Source: Haloarcula sp. DT43 (GTDB lineage Archaea; Halobacteriota; Halobacteria; Halobacteriales; Haloarculaceae). From it: DNA of 64,000 bases. A model generated the notes under the pieces. That model worked only from the letters and a program-made list of their open reading frames with translations. It made no database searches and was not told the DNA's origin. Below, piece after piece: positions 19,259 through 27,823 of the stretch. The DNA lies in the NCBI RefSeq assembly GCF_037078405.1, contig NZ_JAYMGZ010000001.1, forward strand, positions 1,178,001 through 1,242,000. The letters run 5' to 3'. Each line of letters starts with the position of its first letter. The first letter of the stretch is position 1. A program made the translations under genes and the position numbers.

Positions 19259-19304
19259 ACAGCCGCGGCCGGACGTCAGCGAACGCGTCGCTGCGTCCGT
19301 TCTT

Positions 19305-20630
19305 TCACTCGGTCCCCGTCCGCGCGCCGTAGCTCCCGGTGTCGGCGCGGTTCCCGCGCCGAATCAGTTCGCGGTCGGTCGGCGGCAGTTCCTCGCCGTC
19401 CAGCGGGATGTGCCAGTGACCCAGCGCGCCGAGGATTCGCGTCCGGCTCCCCTCCACGTCGAGTCTGAGCGTCGGGCCGAGCGAGCCGCCGAACCGGCGC
19501 ATCTGCTCGGACTCGGGCAGGTGGGCGATTTCGTCCAGCGTCTCGCCGTCGAAGTCGTAGTAGTTGAAGAAGCTCTGGACCAGCACCTCCTCGCCGTGGG
19601 GGAAGGCCATCCACGAGTACGACTGGAACGGCGCGTTCGCGGGGTTCGTGGCGACCAGCCCGGAGTCGTTCAGCGGGACGTACTCGCCCCGCAACTCCTC
19701 GGCGACGAAGCCGTACAGCGCGTCGAACCCGTCCAGGCCCGGCGCGAAGGTGTGGAGGTGGCTGGAGACGAACAGGTAGTACAGGCCGTCACGGTACACG
19801 ACGTGGGGGCGTTCGAGTTCCTGATTGACGCCCACGGCGTCAAGCAGCGGGTCTTCGAGTTCCCACTCCAGCGGGTCGCCCGTCGGCGAGCGGGCGAGGC
19901 CCACGCTCCCGTTGAACTCCTGGAGTGCGGCGTCACCGCCGCAGGCGTCGCTACCCTCGGGGACCGGCGTGTTCGCCTCGAACAGGAGCCACGTCTCGCC
20001 CGTCGCGGGGTCCTCGAAGAACCACGGGTCGCGGAAGGTGTATATCATCCCCCGGGACTGCTCCTCGCGCTCGTAGCGGTCGCCGTCCGGAGTGAGCAGT
20101 TCGTGATGGGTCCACGGTCCCGAGAGGTCGAACCCGTCGTCGGTGTCGATTCGCCCGCCGCTCGCGCCGACGATGCGCTGCGTGTAGGTCAGGTCCTCGC
20201 TCCCCTCCTCGCCGGCGGCGGTGTAGTAGAGATAGACGCTGCCGTCATCGTCGTACAGCGCCGACCCGGCCCACTGGCGCTGGCCCAGGGCCGCCTCGAA
20301 CACCGGGCCGGCGTTGTGCCAGGTGCGGCCGTCCTCGGAGTAGAAACAGCGGATGGTCGCCACGTCGTGGCGCTTGCCGGGCAGCAGGTCCGACGGGGCC
20401 GTCAGCGAGAAACAGACCCGGTAGCCGTCGACCGAAGCGAGCGTGCCGTCGCGCTCGCGGAGGAACCAGGTGTCCCAGATGTGGACCTCCGGGACCTGGT
20501 CGGTCGCGGGCGGGTAGACGATTGGGGCGACGGTGTCGTCGGTCCGCTCGATGCGACGCGCCTGCTCGCGCGTCCAGCCGGCGCGAGCCCTCGTTCCGGG
20601 ACGACTCTCGCCGCGTGTCTCGTCTGTCAT
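19305..20630 (-). CDS. GH68 levansucrase / inulosucrase-type fructosyltransferase
   Basis: This enzyme cleaves sucrose and transfers fructose to a growing levan chain or to water. The 441-residue product has all three GH68 catalytic residues: nucleophile Asp53 in VHIWDTWFL, stabiliser Asp201 in TFRDPWFFED and acid/base Glu273 in ELERPHVVY. No Sec or Tat signal is visible, although haloarchaeal GH68 proteins are often reported without one. The start at 20630 (MTDETRGESR) lies 27 bases after a minus-strand TATA box. Convergence with the GH32 enzyme suggests one fructan synthesis/degradation unit. Confidence 0.92.
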   Translation of the reverse strand: MTDETRGESRPGTRARAGWTREQARRIERTDDTVAPIVYPPATDQVPEVHIWDTWFLRERDGTLASVDGYRVCFSLTAPSDLLPGKRHDVATIRCFYSEDGRTWHNAGPVFEAALGQRQWAGSALYDDDGSVYLYYTAAGEEGSEDLTYTQRIVGASGGRIDTDDGFDLSGPWTHHELLTPDGDRYEREEQSRGMIYTFRDPWFFEDPATGETWLLFEANTPVPEGSDACGGDAALQEFNGSVGLARSPTGDPLEWELEDPLLDAVGVNQELERPHVVYRDGLYYLFVSSHLHTFAPGLDGFDALYGFVAEELRGEYVPLNDSGLVATNPANAPFQSYSWMAFPHGEEVLVQSFFNYYDFDGETLDEIAHLPESEQMRRFGGSLGPTLRLDVEGSRTRILGALGHWHIPLDGEELPPTDRELIRRGNRADTGSYGARTGTE

Positions 20631-20652
20631 ACCCCACGTTGGGCCGACCACG

Positions 20653-20661
20653 GCTATAAAT
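20653..20661 (-). promoter_or_regulatory. TATA box of the GH68 gene
   Basis: On the minus strand the sequence CATTTATAG is centred about 27 bases before ATG 20630, the normal spacing for a leaderless haloarchaeal transcript. Confidence 0.6.
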
Positions 20662-20747
20662 GTTGTCAGGTGGGTACTACGGGTGTTGTATGAAAAATTC
20701 GAAACACGTGCGGGACGGCGCTGGAGCGAGGCCCGGGCACCGGCAGA

Positions 20748-20975
20748 CTACTCGCCCGAGTCGTCGCTCCGGCTGACGCCTTCGGGGCCGGTGATGTCGA
20801 TGGGGCGGACCCATTCGTACCAGATGAAGACGACGCCGAGGCCGTACCCCAGCGCCCAGGCGGCGCTCCCGACCCAGGGGTACCCGAGCGTGCTGAACCC
20901 CCAGTTCGCGAGGCCGGGGAGGACGACCACGAGGACGACCGTCAGCGCCAGCACCACTGCGTCCTGACTGTTCAC
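20748..20975 (-). CDS. Small membrane protein with two transmembrane segments
   Basis: With the GTG start at 20975 the product has 75 residues: a first hydrophobic helix VVLALTVVLVVVLPGLANW, a second AAWALGYGLGVVFIWYEW, and a charged tail ending RSDDSGE. A purine-rich GGGGAGGG lies about 7-9 bases before the GTG and acts as a good Shine-Dalgarno match, whereas the longer ORF from ATG 21065 would run through the promoter region of the divergent synthase gene. Function unknown. Confidence 0.6.
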   Translation of the reverse strand: MNSQDAVVLALTVVLVVVLPGLANWGFSTLGYPWVGSAAWALGYGLGVVFIWYEWVRPIDITGPEGVSRSDDSGE

Positions 20976-21114
20976 GGTCGCGCCCTCCCCGTCGCTTGGC
21001 CGTTCATACGCCACGTTAGGAGTGGACACTCCTGAGTCTGTCGAAAGGCCGGCTCGGGACGACACTGTAGCCGTCCCATTTTTATCATCGTATGCCCTAC
21101 CCCGGATGTCGGGA

Positions 21115-22161
21115 ATGTCTCAGAACCACACAGACCGGTCGTCTTCGGAAGACATCGAGTGGTGCTACGATGCCGTCCATCGTGTGTCGCGGACGTTTAG
21201 TCTCACGATTTCGGAACTCAACGAACCGATGGCCCGGGACATCTGTCTGGGCTATCTTCTCTGCCGTGTGGCCGACACAATCGAGGACGCCGGTCACCTC
21301 CCTCCCGCGGTGCAGACGGAACTCCTGCAGACGTACAGCCGCTCGCTCGAACCGTCGAGCGGGACGACCGTGTCGTCGTTCCACGACGCCGTCGAGGAGT
21401 GGATTCCCACGACGACGAACGCTGACTGGGAGGTCGTCGAGAACGCCGACCGCATCGTCGACGTGTTTCACGCGCTCGATTCCCACTCCACACAGACGAT
21501 TCGCGGCCCGGTCCGGGAGCTCGTCGACGGGATGGCGATGTTCGTCGACCGCTACGCCGACGCCGGCGGACTCCGAATCAAGACCCTCGACGAACTCGAA
21601 GAGTACTGCTGGTACGCCGCCGGCACCGTCGGCACGCTCGTGACCGGCCTGGTCTCTCACGAGGCCACCGACGAGCAGGTTGTCCAGATGGAGGACAACG
21701 CCCGGTCGTTTGCCCTCCTGCTCCAACTGGTCAACGTCGCCAAGGACGCCGCGACGGACATGGAAGAGGAGAACAACGTCTACCTCCCGCTGGAACTGCT
21801 CCACGAGCAGGGACTGGACCACAGCGACGTGAGCGACACCGACAACGTCGATGCGCTGGTCCCGGTCATCGAGCAGGTCACCGAGCGAGCGGAGGGGTAC
21901 CTCGACGACGCGCAGGCGTGGCTCGAAGCCATGCCCGAGACCCGCGGCAACACGCTCTCGGCGTGGGCGATTCCGTTCCTGCTCGCCGTCGGCACTATTC
22001 GGGAACTCCGGGAGCGGCCCGCCGACGTCATCGAGCAGGGCAACGTCAAGATTTCCCGCGAGGAGGTCCACTCCGTGACACAGCAGTTCGGCGGCGAGGA
22101 CGACCCCGCTATCGGGGAACTGCGGGCCAAGATACGCCGGCAGCCGCTCCACCAGTACTGA
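21115..22161 (+). CDS. Squalene/phytoene synthase family protein (likely squalene synthase)
   Basis: Head-to-head prenyl synthases join two farnesyl or geranylgeranyl diphosphates to make squalene or phytoene. The 348-residue product has the first Asp-rich motif in RVADTIED, the FSLTI segment (SRTFSLTISEL), YCWYAAGTVGTLVTGL and the second motif NVAKDAATD. Similarity in the YCWYAAGTVG region suggests squalene rather than phytoene synthesis, but this is not certain. An ATG at 21106 in frame would add three residues. A TTTTTATC TATA element lies at 21079-21086. Confidence 0.88.
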   Translation: MSQNHTDRSSSEDIEWCYDAVHRVSRTFSLTISELNEPMARDICLGYLLCRVADTIEDAGHLPPAVQTELLQTYSRSLEPSSGTTVSSFHDAVEEWIPTTTNADWEVVENADRIVDVFHALDSHSTQTIRGPVRELVDGMAMFVDRYADAGGLRIKTLDELEEYCWYAAGTVGTLVTGLVSHEATDEQVVQMEDNARSFALLLQLVNVAKDAATDMEEENNVYLPLELLHEQGLDHSDVSDTDNVDALVPVIEQVTERAEGYLDDAQAWLEAMPETRGNTLSAWAIPFLLAVGTIRELRERPADVIEQGNVKISREEVHSVTQQFGGEDDPAIGELRAKIRRQPLHQY

Positions 22162-22399
22162 GACCTCACAGAGACATTCCCACTTCGCGGTCGGTTGCGA
22201 CTCCTCGCTGGACGCGCGACCGTGCCCCGCTCTACTTTTGGCTTCCCCTCGCGTGTCGTACTCCCGGACGATTTCTCTGAGCCACCAGAGCTTCGGCCCG
22301 CTCGTCGCAAGCGTCGCGGCCGCGGCGCTGGCCGGCCGACAACGCCAAGCGACGTGGCGGGGACAGAACACTCATGGCCGCCCTGTGTGAACGCGGCCT

Positions 22400-23641
22400 A
22401 TGGCCACAGCGGCGTCGGGGCTCTCCGAGCCACAGGTACTCGCCAGGACGAAAGACCGGCTGTTCGCGGACCGCGAGGACGCCTACGTCGTCGCGGACAC
22501 GCAGTTCGCACAGCGGCGGTGGCTGGACGACACGACCATCGAGGCGTCCGTGCAGGCGACGCTCGCCCCGTTCAACCACGTCCGGGTCGGCACCGGCTAC
22601 CCCGACCTCGTGGGCGTGCAGACGCTCTCGACGGACCTGGTGTCCGTGGACCGGCTCGGCGACCGGCCGCCGCTGGTCGCCGTCGAGGCGAAGGGGTACA
22701 CCGGCGACGGGACCGTCGACGCCGAGCGCGGGGTCGTCCAGGCCCACGACCGGCTCAACGAAGCCAACGTCGCCTTCCTGACCGCGCCCCGGGGCGGCAT
22801 CTCCACCGCCGCGCGGACGATGGCCCGCGAGCTGAACGTCGGGGTGCTTGGCGTCGCCCCCGACGGCTCGGTCTCGGTCCTCGAACGGCCTCGCGTGGTC
22901 GGCCACGGGTCGATGGACGCCGCTTCGGCCATCCGGTTCCAGGCGGGCGCTCAGGGCGTCGCCGACCAGAGCTTCGGGCTCAACCATCCCAAGAACTACG
23001 TCGCGGTGCCGCTGGCCGTCTACCACGACGGCGACACGCGGGCGCTGCTTTCCTCCCACGTCGTCGGGGCCGTCGAGGGCGCTCTCGGGGGCGCAGCGTT
23101 CCTGAACCTGGTCGAGCCCGGCCAGGGCTCGCCCGCGCTGACGCCGCTCGGTCGGGAGGTCGTCCGGTTCGCGCTCCGGACGGACGGGGACCTCGACGCC
23201 GCCCTCCGACGGTTCGAGGACTGGCAGCGCTCCCGCAAGCGGTTCGTCGACGTCGCGCCACAGTGGGGGCAGCTCGTCCGCCGGGTCGTCTCGGAGTACC
23301 CGGCCACCGAACTCCTCGTGGACGGGCTCTACGCCTGTCACCGGGACGGCTACGACGCCCCGTCGCTCGTCGAGTTCGTCGAGTACCTCCACGCGCTCCA
23401 CCCCGAGTTCACCGTCGAGCTGTTCCTCCGCGGCGACGAGGCCGTCCGCCAGCGGGTGCTGACCGGCGACGGCGACCTCCGCCGCCCGGAACTCGCGGAC
23501 GGCGGCGTCTACCACTCCCCGACCGTGTTCCAGCTGAAGGCGATGTACTACCACGCCGGCGTCGTGACCGAGCGCGGCGCGGAGCCGTCGAACCTCGACC
23601 CGGAGACCGACGAGTGGGCGCTGTGTGACCCGCTCGCGTAG
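22400..23641 (+). CDS. Haloarchaeal protein with N-terminal PD-(D/E)XK nuclease-like domain
   Basis: I do not recognise a characterised family for this 413-residue protein. Residues about 60-110 read TGYPDLVGVQTL followed by PLVAVEAKGYT, which resembles the Asp...Glu-X-Lys core of restriction-endonuclease-fold domains; after it come GVVQAHDRLNEANVAFLTAP and ARELNVGVLGV, typical of the alternating strands and helices of that fold. Residues about 250-400 are helical and may form a winged-helix or binding domain. It could act in DNA repair or defence; no adjacent methylase or defence gene supports the latter. The 238-bp gap upstream holds no convincing gene. Confidence 0.6.
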   Translation: MATAASGLSEPQVLARTKDRLFADREDAYVVADTQFAQRRWLDDTTIEASVQATLAPFNHVRVGTGYPDLVGVQTLSTDLVSVDRLGDRPPLVAVEAKGYTGDGTVDAERGVVQAHDRLNEANVAFLTAPRGGISTAARTMARELNVGVLGVAPDGSVSVLERPRVVGHGSMDAASAIRFQAGAQGVADQSFGLNHPKNYVAVPLAVYHDGDTRALLSSHVVGAVEGALGGAAFLNLVEPGQGSPALTPLGREVVRFALRTDGDLDAALRRFEDWQRSRKRFVDVAPQWGQLVRRVVSEYPATELLVDGLYACHRDGYDAPSLVEFVEYLHALHPEFTVELFLRGDEAVRQRVLTGDGDLRRPELADGGVYHSPTVFQLKAMYYHAGVVTERGAEPSNLDPETDEWALCDPLA

Positions 23642-23689
23642 CGGTCTCGCGCACAACGCTGAAGCGTCGGTAGCCCCTACGGTAGCGCG

Positions 23690-24067
23690 ATGGCCCGGAC
23701 CCTGGAGCTCCCCAACGGCGACGTCGTCTCGCCCGACGACGTGTTCTGCTACAACGACTACCCCTACCGGCTCGTCTGGCTCGACGACGACACCCACGAG
23801 TTCGCGCTCTCCCCGCTGTACTGGGGCGACAGCGGCATGGACATCCCGTTCCGCGACCGCGAGGCGCTCGTCGACCAGTGGGAGGTCGACTCCGAGGGCC
23901 GGATGACGGCCGAGGAGTGGGCCGGCTGGCTCGACGATGCGACGACGGACCCCAGGTACACCGACGACGAGGTCGCGTCGCTGGCGGCCGAACTCCCGAC
24001 GGAGTGGACTCCAGAGGGCGGGACCGACGACTCCGGGGGCGGCCTCCTGGACCGCCTCGGGCTGTGA
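23690..24067 (+). CDS. Conserved-looking haloarchaeal hypothetical protein
   Basis: The 125-residue acidic protein begins MARTLELPNGDVVSPDDVF and has aromatic-rich segments (YNDYPYRLVWLDDD, LSPLYWGDSGMDIPF), then a helical and Gly/Ser-rich tail ending LLDRLGL. There is no membrane segment or catalytic motif. It lies 48 bases after the nuclease-like gene in the same direction. Function unknown. Confidence 0.65.
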   Translation: MARTLELPNGDVVSPDDVFCYNDYPYRLVWLDDDTHEFALSPLYWGDSGMDIPFRDREALVDQWEVDSEGRMTAEEWAGWLDDATTDPRYTDDEVASLAAELPTEWTPEGGTDDSGGGLLDRLGL

Positions 24068-24116
24068 GCGCTGCGGACTCTGAAAGGTCTTAAGCCGTCG
24101 TCCCGCAACCCCATGC

Positions 24117-24464
24117 ATGGAACCCATCTGGCTCGCCGCCGGCGGGGCCGCTCTCGCCGTCGGCATCGCCCTCGCGGTTGCGATTACCCGCCGCTCGTCC
24201 AGCAGCGCGTCGAAGCGCGCCCACGAGGCCGCACAGGAGCGGGACCCGCCGGTCGAACTCGGCGAGACCTACGAGTTCGGCGTCACCGAGTTCACCGATC
24301 ACCACTCCGGCGACCGCGTCGCCGTCGGGAAGGTAGAGGGGTTCGTCCTGTTCACCGAGGACGTGCCGTCGTCGGTGTCGGCCGGCGACGTCATCCGGGC
24401 GAAGGTGCTGTCGTTCAACCGCGACCACACGTCCGCCGACGCCCGGTTCGTCGAGCGGGCGTGA
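24117..24464 (+). CDS. Membrane-anchored TRAM-domain protein
   Basis: The 115-residue product has an N-terminal transmembrane helix (IWLAAGGAALAVGIALAVAI), a short basic/serine linker, and a TRAM-like OB fold (ELGETYEFGVTEFTDHHSGD, VGKVEGFVLFTEDV, GDVIRAKVLSFNRDHTSADA). TRAM domains bind RNA and stand-alone ones act as cold-shock-like chaperones in archaea; membrane anchoring is a common variant in haloarchaea. A TCTTAAGC patch some 25-30 bases before the ATG may be the promoter. Confidence 0.75.
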   Translation: MEPIWLAAGGAALAVGIALAVAITRRSSSSASKRAHEAAQERDPPVELGETYEFGVTEFTDHHSGDRVAVGKVEGFVLFTEDVPSSVSAGDVIRAKVLSFNRDHTSADARFVERA

Positions 24465-24547
24465 GCGAGCCGCGGTCGGACGGGACGCGTGCCCGTTCGG
24501 TCCGGAGTGAGAAACCGATATGTGTCCACCGCGCTAAGGGTGTAGCC

Positions 24548-25174
24548 ATGAGCGAATCGGACGGGCAGAGTACGCCACAGGACACCCGTGAGGTCATCAT
24601 GGAGGCCACCTTCCGAGCGCTGAGCAAGCACGGGTACAAGGACCTGCGGGTCCGCGACATCGGCGAGGAGATGGACATGTCCCGGCAGGTGATTCACTAC
24701 CACTTCGACGGCAAGTACGACCTCATCTCCTCGTTCCTGGCGTACATCATCGACCAGTACGAGGGCAGCGTCGAGGTCGACGACGAGACCGACCCCCGCT
24801 CGGAACTCGACGTGCGCATCGACCGGTGCCTGTTTGGCCCGGAGTTCGAGGACTTCTCCCACTGGGACCGGATGCAGGTGTACCACGAACTGTACGCCTA
24901 CGCGCAAAACGACGACGAGCACCGGGCGCTGTTCAACGAACACTACGACCGGCTCCGGGACAGCATCGTCACGGTCATCGAAGACGGGATAGAACAGGGC
25001 ACGTTCCGCGACGTCGACGCCGACCTGATGGGCCAGCTCGTCACCGACGTGATTCACGCCGCCCGGGGCCGGCGTATCGCCCTCGGTCACGAAGACGCGC
25101 CCGAGGAGGCCAAACGCGCCGTCAACGACTTCGTTCTCGACTCGCTGTACCCCGCGGACGCCGGCAAGCCCTAG
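24548..25174 (+). CDS. TetR/AcrR family transcriptional regulator
   Basis: The 208-residue product has the TetR helix-turn-helix in its first 60 residues (REVIMEATFRALSKHGYKDLRVRDIGEEM, then SRQVIHYHFDGKYDLISSF) and a helical ligand-binding domain after it. The start at 24548 (MSESDGQSTPQ) follows a GGGTGTAGCC stretch. It converges on the DoxX gene with a 4-base stop overlap (25171-25174). Its target and ligand are unknown; the redox genes that follow are possible candidates. Confidence 0.9.
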   Translation: MSESDGQSTPQDTREVIMEATFRALSKHGYKDLRVRDIGEEMDMSRQVIHYHFDGKYDLISSFLAYIIDQYEGSVEVDDETDPRSELDVRIDRCLFGPEFEDFSHWDRMQVYHELYAYAQNDDEHRALFNEHYDRLRDSIVTVIEDGIEQGTFRDVDADLMGQLVTDVIHAARGRRIALGHEDAPEEAKRAVNDFVLDSLYPADAGKP

Positions 25175-25581
25175 ACGGGACTGATACCGACGCTAAGCGC
25201 CCACGTCCCGGTCGCGGACGCCGCGACGACGAGCGCGCCGCCCGCGAGCGTCACGTTCTTCAGGAAGCTGTTCAGTTCGTCCTGTCGGTCCTCGTCCGGC
25301 ACGGCCCAGAAGTCGTGCATCGTCACCGCGGAGACGACGAGGAACGCCGCGAGGGCGACCGCCGCGACGACCGGGAAGACGCCCACGGTCACGCCGAGGC
25401 CGCCGAGGATGAGGAGGCCGCCGGACGCGAGGACGGAGAACCTCGGTGCCGGGAGGCCCTTGTACTCGGCGTAGCCGGCCATCTGCTCGGTCTGAGTGAA
25501 GTGGCTCAGCCCGGTGAACGCGAGCACGCCACCGAAGAGCACGCGGCCGATGACGAGCAACACGACGTCGATTTCGGCCAT
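25171..25581 (-). CDS. DoxX-family membrane protein
   Basis: The 136-residue product has four predicted transmembrane helices (VLLVIGRVLFGGVLAFTG; LASGGLLILGGLGVTVG; VAAVALAAFLVVSAV; LAGGALVVAASATG) and the HFTQTEQMAGYAEYKGLP segment after helix 1 found in DoxX proteins. DoxX relatives are linked to quinone reduction and oxidative stress. A GGAGGGTGAG ribosome-binding site lies about 8 bases before ATG 25581. It is followed upstream by redox genes in the same orientation. Confidence 0.87.
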   Translation of the reverse strand: MAEIDVVLLVIGRVLFGGVLAFTGLSHFTQTEQMAGYAEYKGLPAPRFSVLASGGLLILGGLGVTVGVFPVVAAVALAAFLVVSAVTMHDFWAVPDEDRQDELNSFLKNVTLAGGALVVAASATGTWALSVGISPV

Positions 25582-25675
25582 CAGGCGCTCACCCTCCAGG
25601 CTTCGCGGTAGCTTGCAACGGTACTACTCGGGGTAACTGTGGGATTCATTGTGAGAGTGTATTCTGACCGCGTGC

Positions 25676-26236
25676 TCAGAGTTCCGGTACGTCCGACGGC
25701 ATGTCGAAGTCGTGGTAGTACTCGCCTTTCTCCTTCGAGAGGATGTCGAGCACGGCGGCCGCGCCGTCGCCGGCCGCGATGACCGCCTGCCACTTCTCGG
25801 CTCGCCCCATCGCGCCCGTCGCGTAGACGTTCTCGACGGACGTCTCCATGTCGACGGTCACGTCGACGACGTCCTCGTCGGTGAACGCACAGCCGAGATC
25901 CTCGGCGAGGCTCCGGTCGCCGCCGGTCGCCAGGACGACGTACGCCGCGGTGTACTCGTCCCCGTCCGTCGTCAGGACGAACCCGTCGTCGGTCTGCTCG
26001 ATGCCGGTGACCGCAGTCTCGTGGAGCGTCGCGCCCCGGTCGCGGGCCTGCCCGCGGGCGATAGTGAGGAACTCCTCGCCGCTGATGGACCGCACGGCGG
26101 GGTAGTTGAACAGGTGCGCCTTGTGCATCCAGGACTCGTCCGTGTCGAAGGCAATCGTTTCGAGGTCGTTCTTCGCAGCGTACTGTGCCGCACTCAGTCC
26201 GGCGGGGCCGCCGCCGACGACTGCTACATCTGCCAT
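25676..26236 (-). CDS. Thioredoxin-reductase-like FAD/NAD(P) oxidoreductase, single-domain size
   Basis: The 186-residue flavoprotein has the N-terminal FAD motif VAVVGGGPAGLSAAQYAA, then YVVLATGGDRSL and a C-terminal VYATGAMGRAEKWQAVIAAGDGAAA. There is no central NAD(P) domain and no CxxC pair, so it is a small relative of thioredoxin reductases rather than a true one. Homologues are common in haloarchaea and usually annotated only as oxidoreductases. The promoter carries a TTACC-N4-GGTAA palindrome shared with the pirin gene upstream. Confidence 0.8.
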   Translation of the reverse strand: MADVAVVGGGPAGLSAAQYAAKNDLETIAFDTDESWMHKAHLFNYPAVRSISGEEFLTIARGQARDRGATLHETAVTGIEQTDDGFVLTTDGDEYTAAYVVLATGGDRSLAEDLGCAFTDEDVVDVTVDMETSVENVYATGAMGRAEKWQAVIAAGDGAAAVLDILSKEKGEYYHDFDMPSDVPEL

Positions 26237-26268
26237 ATGTCACGGCACGGGTCGCCCGCAAAAGAGTC

Positions 26269-26282
26269 TTACCATTTGGTAA
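26269..26282. promoter_or_regulatory. Palindromic operator TTACC-N4-GGTAA, copy 1
   Basis: TTACCATTTGGTAA lies 33-46 bases before ATG 26236. On the minus strand the same element reads GTTTTACC at its upstream edge, so it overlaps the expected BRE/TATA position. A second copy with identical arms and spacing lies before the pirin gene. Confidence 0.6.
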
Positions 26283-26346
26283 AACGCGGCCAGTGCGGAA
26301 CGGACACTGGCGGTCGGCCGTCAGCGAGTTACCGGCACGGCGGCCC

Positions 26347-27096
26347 TCACAGGACGAACGGGCCGCGCTGTCGAATCGGCTCCCCGTGCGGGCGGCCCGA
26401 GACGGCGACGACCCGGAGGGACTCGTCGCTCCGCAGCGTCACCGACCGCGCGTCGGTGACCGGCAGGACGTCACCGGCGGCGAAGGGCCGCCCCTCGGCC
26501 GTCCCGCTGCCGTCGACGCCGTAGACGAATCCGGCCCATTCGTCGGGCACCGACCACGTCCACGCGTCGGCGACGGTCACGTCCAGGTATTCCATCGGCG
26601 TGTGGAGGCTGATGGGCGAGCCGTCGCCGACGACCGTCGTGACCGTCGCGCCGTCCCGTTCCGCCGTCGGCAGTTCCGCCGCCCTCGCGTCGACGTAGTC
26701 CGGGTCGACCTCCTTCTCCGCCCGCGGCAGATTCACCCAGAGCTGGAGGCCCGTACAGGCCCGTCCGTCCGCGGGGAATTCGGAGTGGCGTATCCCGCTC
26801 CCGGTCGTGATTCGCATCGCGTCGTTCTCGTAGGCGGTGTTCGTGACCCCGAGCGAGTCCTCGTGTTCCATGCCGCCCTCAATCATGTACGAGACTATCT
26901 CGAAGCCGCGGTGTGGGTGCATCGGGAACCCCTCGTCGGGGTCGATGTAGAACTGCTCGAACAGGACGAACGGGTCGAGGTTGTGCGGATACCCCTCCGT
27001 CGGGAACGCGCGGTTCGAATTCACACCCGTCCCGTGGCGGACCGTCTCCCCGGCGACGGGGCCGTCGGTCGACGCGTGGGACTCGCTGCTGGTCAT
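26347..27096 (-). CDS. Pirin-family cupin protein
   Basis: Pirins are iron-binding double-cupin proteins, some with quercetinase or redox-sensing activity. The 249-residue product has the metal site in GFPMHPHRGFEIVSYMIEGG with EHEDS after it, NDAMRITTGSGIRHSE, and the LQLWVNLP segment before the second cupin. The start at 27096 (MTSSESHAST) is chosen; an ATG at 27105 would add three residues. The TTACC-N4-GGTAA palindrome covers its promoter. Confidence 0.9.
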   Translation of the reverse strand: MTSSESHASTDGPVAGETVRHGTGVNSNRAFPTEGYPHNLDPFVLFEQFYIDPDEGFPMHPHRGFEIVSYMIEGGMEHEDSLGVTNTAYENDAMRITTGSGIRHSEFPADGRACTGLQLWVNLPRAEKEVDPDYVDARAAELPTAERDGATVTTVVGDGSPISLHTPMEYLDVTVADAWTWSVPDEWAGFVYGVDGSGTAEGRPFAAGDVLPVTDARSVTLRSDESLRVVAVSGRPHGEPIRQRGPFVL

Positions 27097-27108
27097 ACTC
27101 CCCATAGT

Positions 27109-27122
27109 TTACCGAGCGGTAA
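27109..27122. promoter_or_regulatory. Palindromic operator TTACC-N4-GGTAA, copy 2
   Basis: TTACCGAGCGGTAA (flanked to TTTACC...GGTAAA) lies 13-26 bases before ATG 27096. On the minus strand its edge CTTTTACC sits about 25 bases before the start and doubles as the likely TATA box. Binding of a regulator here would block transcription. Confidence 0.62.
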
Positions 27123-27282
27123 AAGCGGCCGGGTACGCCTCGGCACGTCTGTGTGCGGCGCAATCGCTGGCAGATATCCGACAGTCCACGCGGCGGCCGG
27201 TCGGGATACGCGTCAACGGACGCTATGGCAGACCTGGTTCGGGGAGTCGGATACTCTCCTTCAAAAGTGTGAAGCGAACGGA

Positions 27283-27357
27283 TGGGTTGGGGCGGATTCG
27301 AACCGCCGACTTCCTCCGTGTGAAGGAGGTATCATAACCGGACTAGATCACCAACCC
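27283..27357 (-). tRNA. tRNA-Val (CAC)
   Basis: On the minus strand the 75-base sequence folds as a complete cloverleaf: acceptor GGGTTGG/CCAACCC, D arm with AGTCCGGTTAT loop, anticodon stem CCTCC/GGAGG with loop TTCACAC (anticodon CAC, codon GUG), T arm GGCGG/CCGCC with TTCGAAT loop and discriminator A. No intron and no encoded CCA are seen. Confidence 0.95.
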
Positions 27358-27405
27358 GACGCACTCGACTCTATTCGAGCCCGTCCCTTAAGAATTGCTT
27401 TCCGT

Positions 27406-27675
27406 CTACGCTTCCGTCTCGTTCTTGCCGCGGTAATCCCCGATTTTCTGGCGGGCGTCGGCAATCGCCTCCTCGGCCTCGCCCTCGGCTTTCTCCTGTA
27501 GCTCCTTCAGGTCGGACTTGACGGCCTCCAGCCGGCTGGGTTCGGGCTCTTCCTCCTTCCCGGTGAGTTCGCGGAACCGCTCCTCGACCGGTTCGAGTTC
27601 TTCTTTGACGCCTCTGGTGGCCGTCTCACCGGCGCGTTTCAGGTAGTACCGCGCATCTTCGAAGTGTTTGTTCAT
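27406..27675 (-). CDS. Small helical haloarchaeal protein, DUF7553-like
   Basis: The 89-residue protein is highly charged and almost entirely helical, beginning MNKHFEDARYYLKRAGETA and continuing ELEPVEERFRELTGKEEE, with a coiled-coil-like second half (LKELQEKAEGEAEEAIADA). From memory this matches the haloarchaeal DUF7553 family of unknown function. The start at 27675 fits a minus-strand TATA-like GATATATT about 28 bases upstream. The longer in-frame reading to 27873 covers promoter DNA. Confidence 0.72.
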   Translation of the reverse strand: MNKHFEDARYYLKRAGETATRGVKEELEPVEERFRELTGKEEEPEPSRLEAVKSDLKELQEKAEGEAEEAIADARQKIGDYRGKNETEA

Positions 27676-27823
27676 ATCTGTCCCTACGCGAAGGACGAAT
27701 ATATCTCTTGTGCCCGAAACACGGTGTGGAAGCGCGGCATATCGCGGGACGGCGTTCGTCCACAGTAGTAAACGTGTCCCGCGGGTACGAACTGTTTTGC
27801 GCCGGGACCCGCAACGGGGAGAC

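Noticed and set aside
22162-22399. A gene between the squalene synthase and the nuclease-like gene
   Set aside because: Frames here are short or antisense and lack domain features; no promoter spacing supports them.
25619-25645. A third TTACC-type operator before the DoxX gene
   Set aside because: One TTACC half-site is present, but the second half is not in the right place; the match is too weak to count as a third copy.
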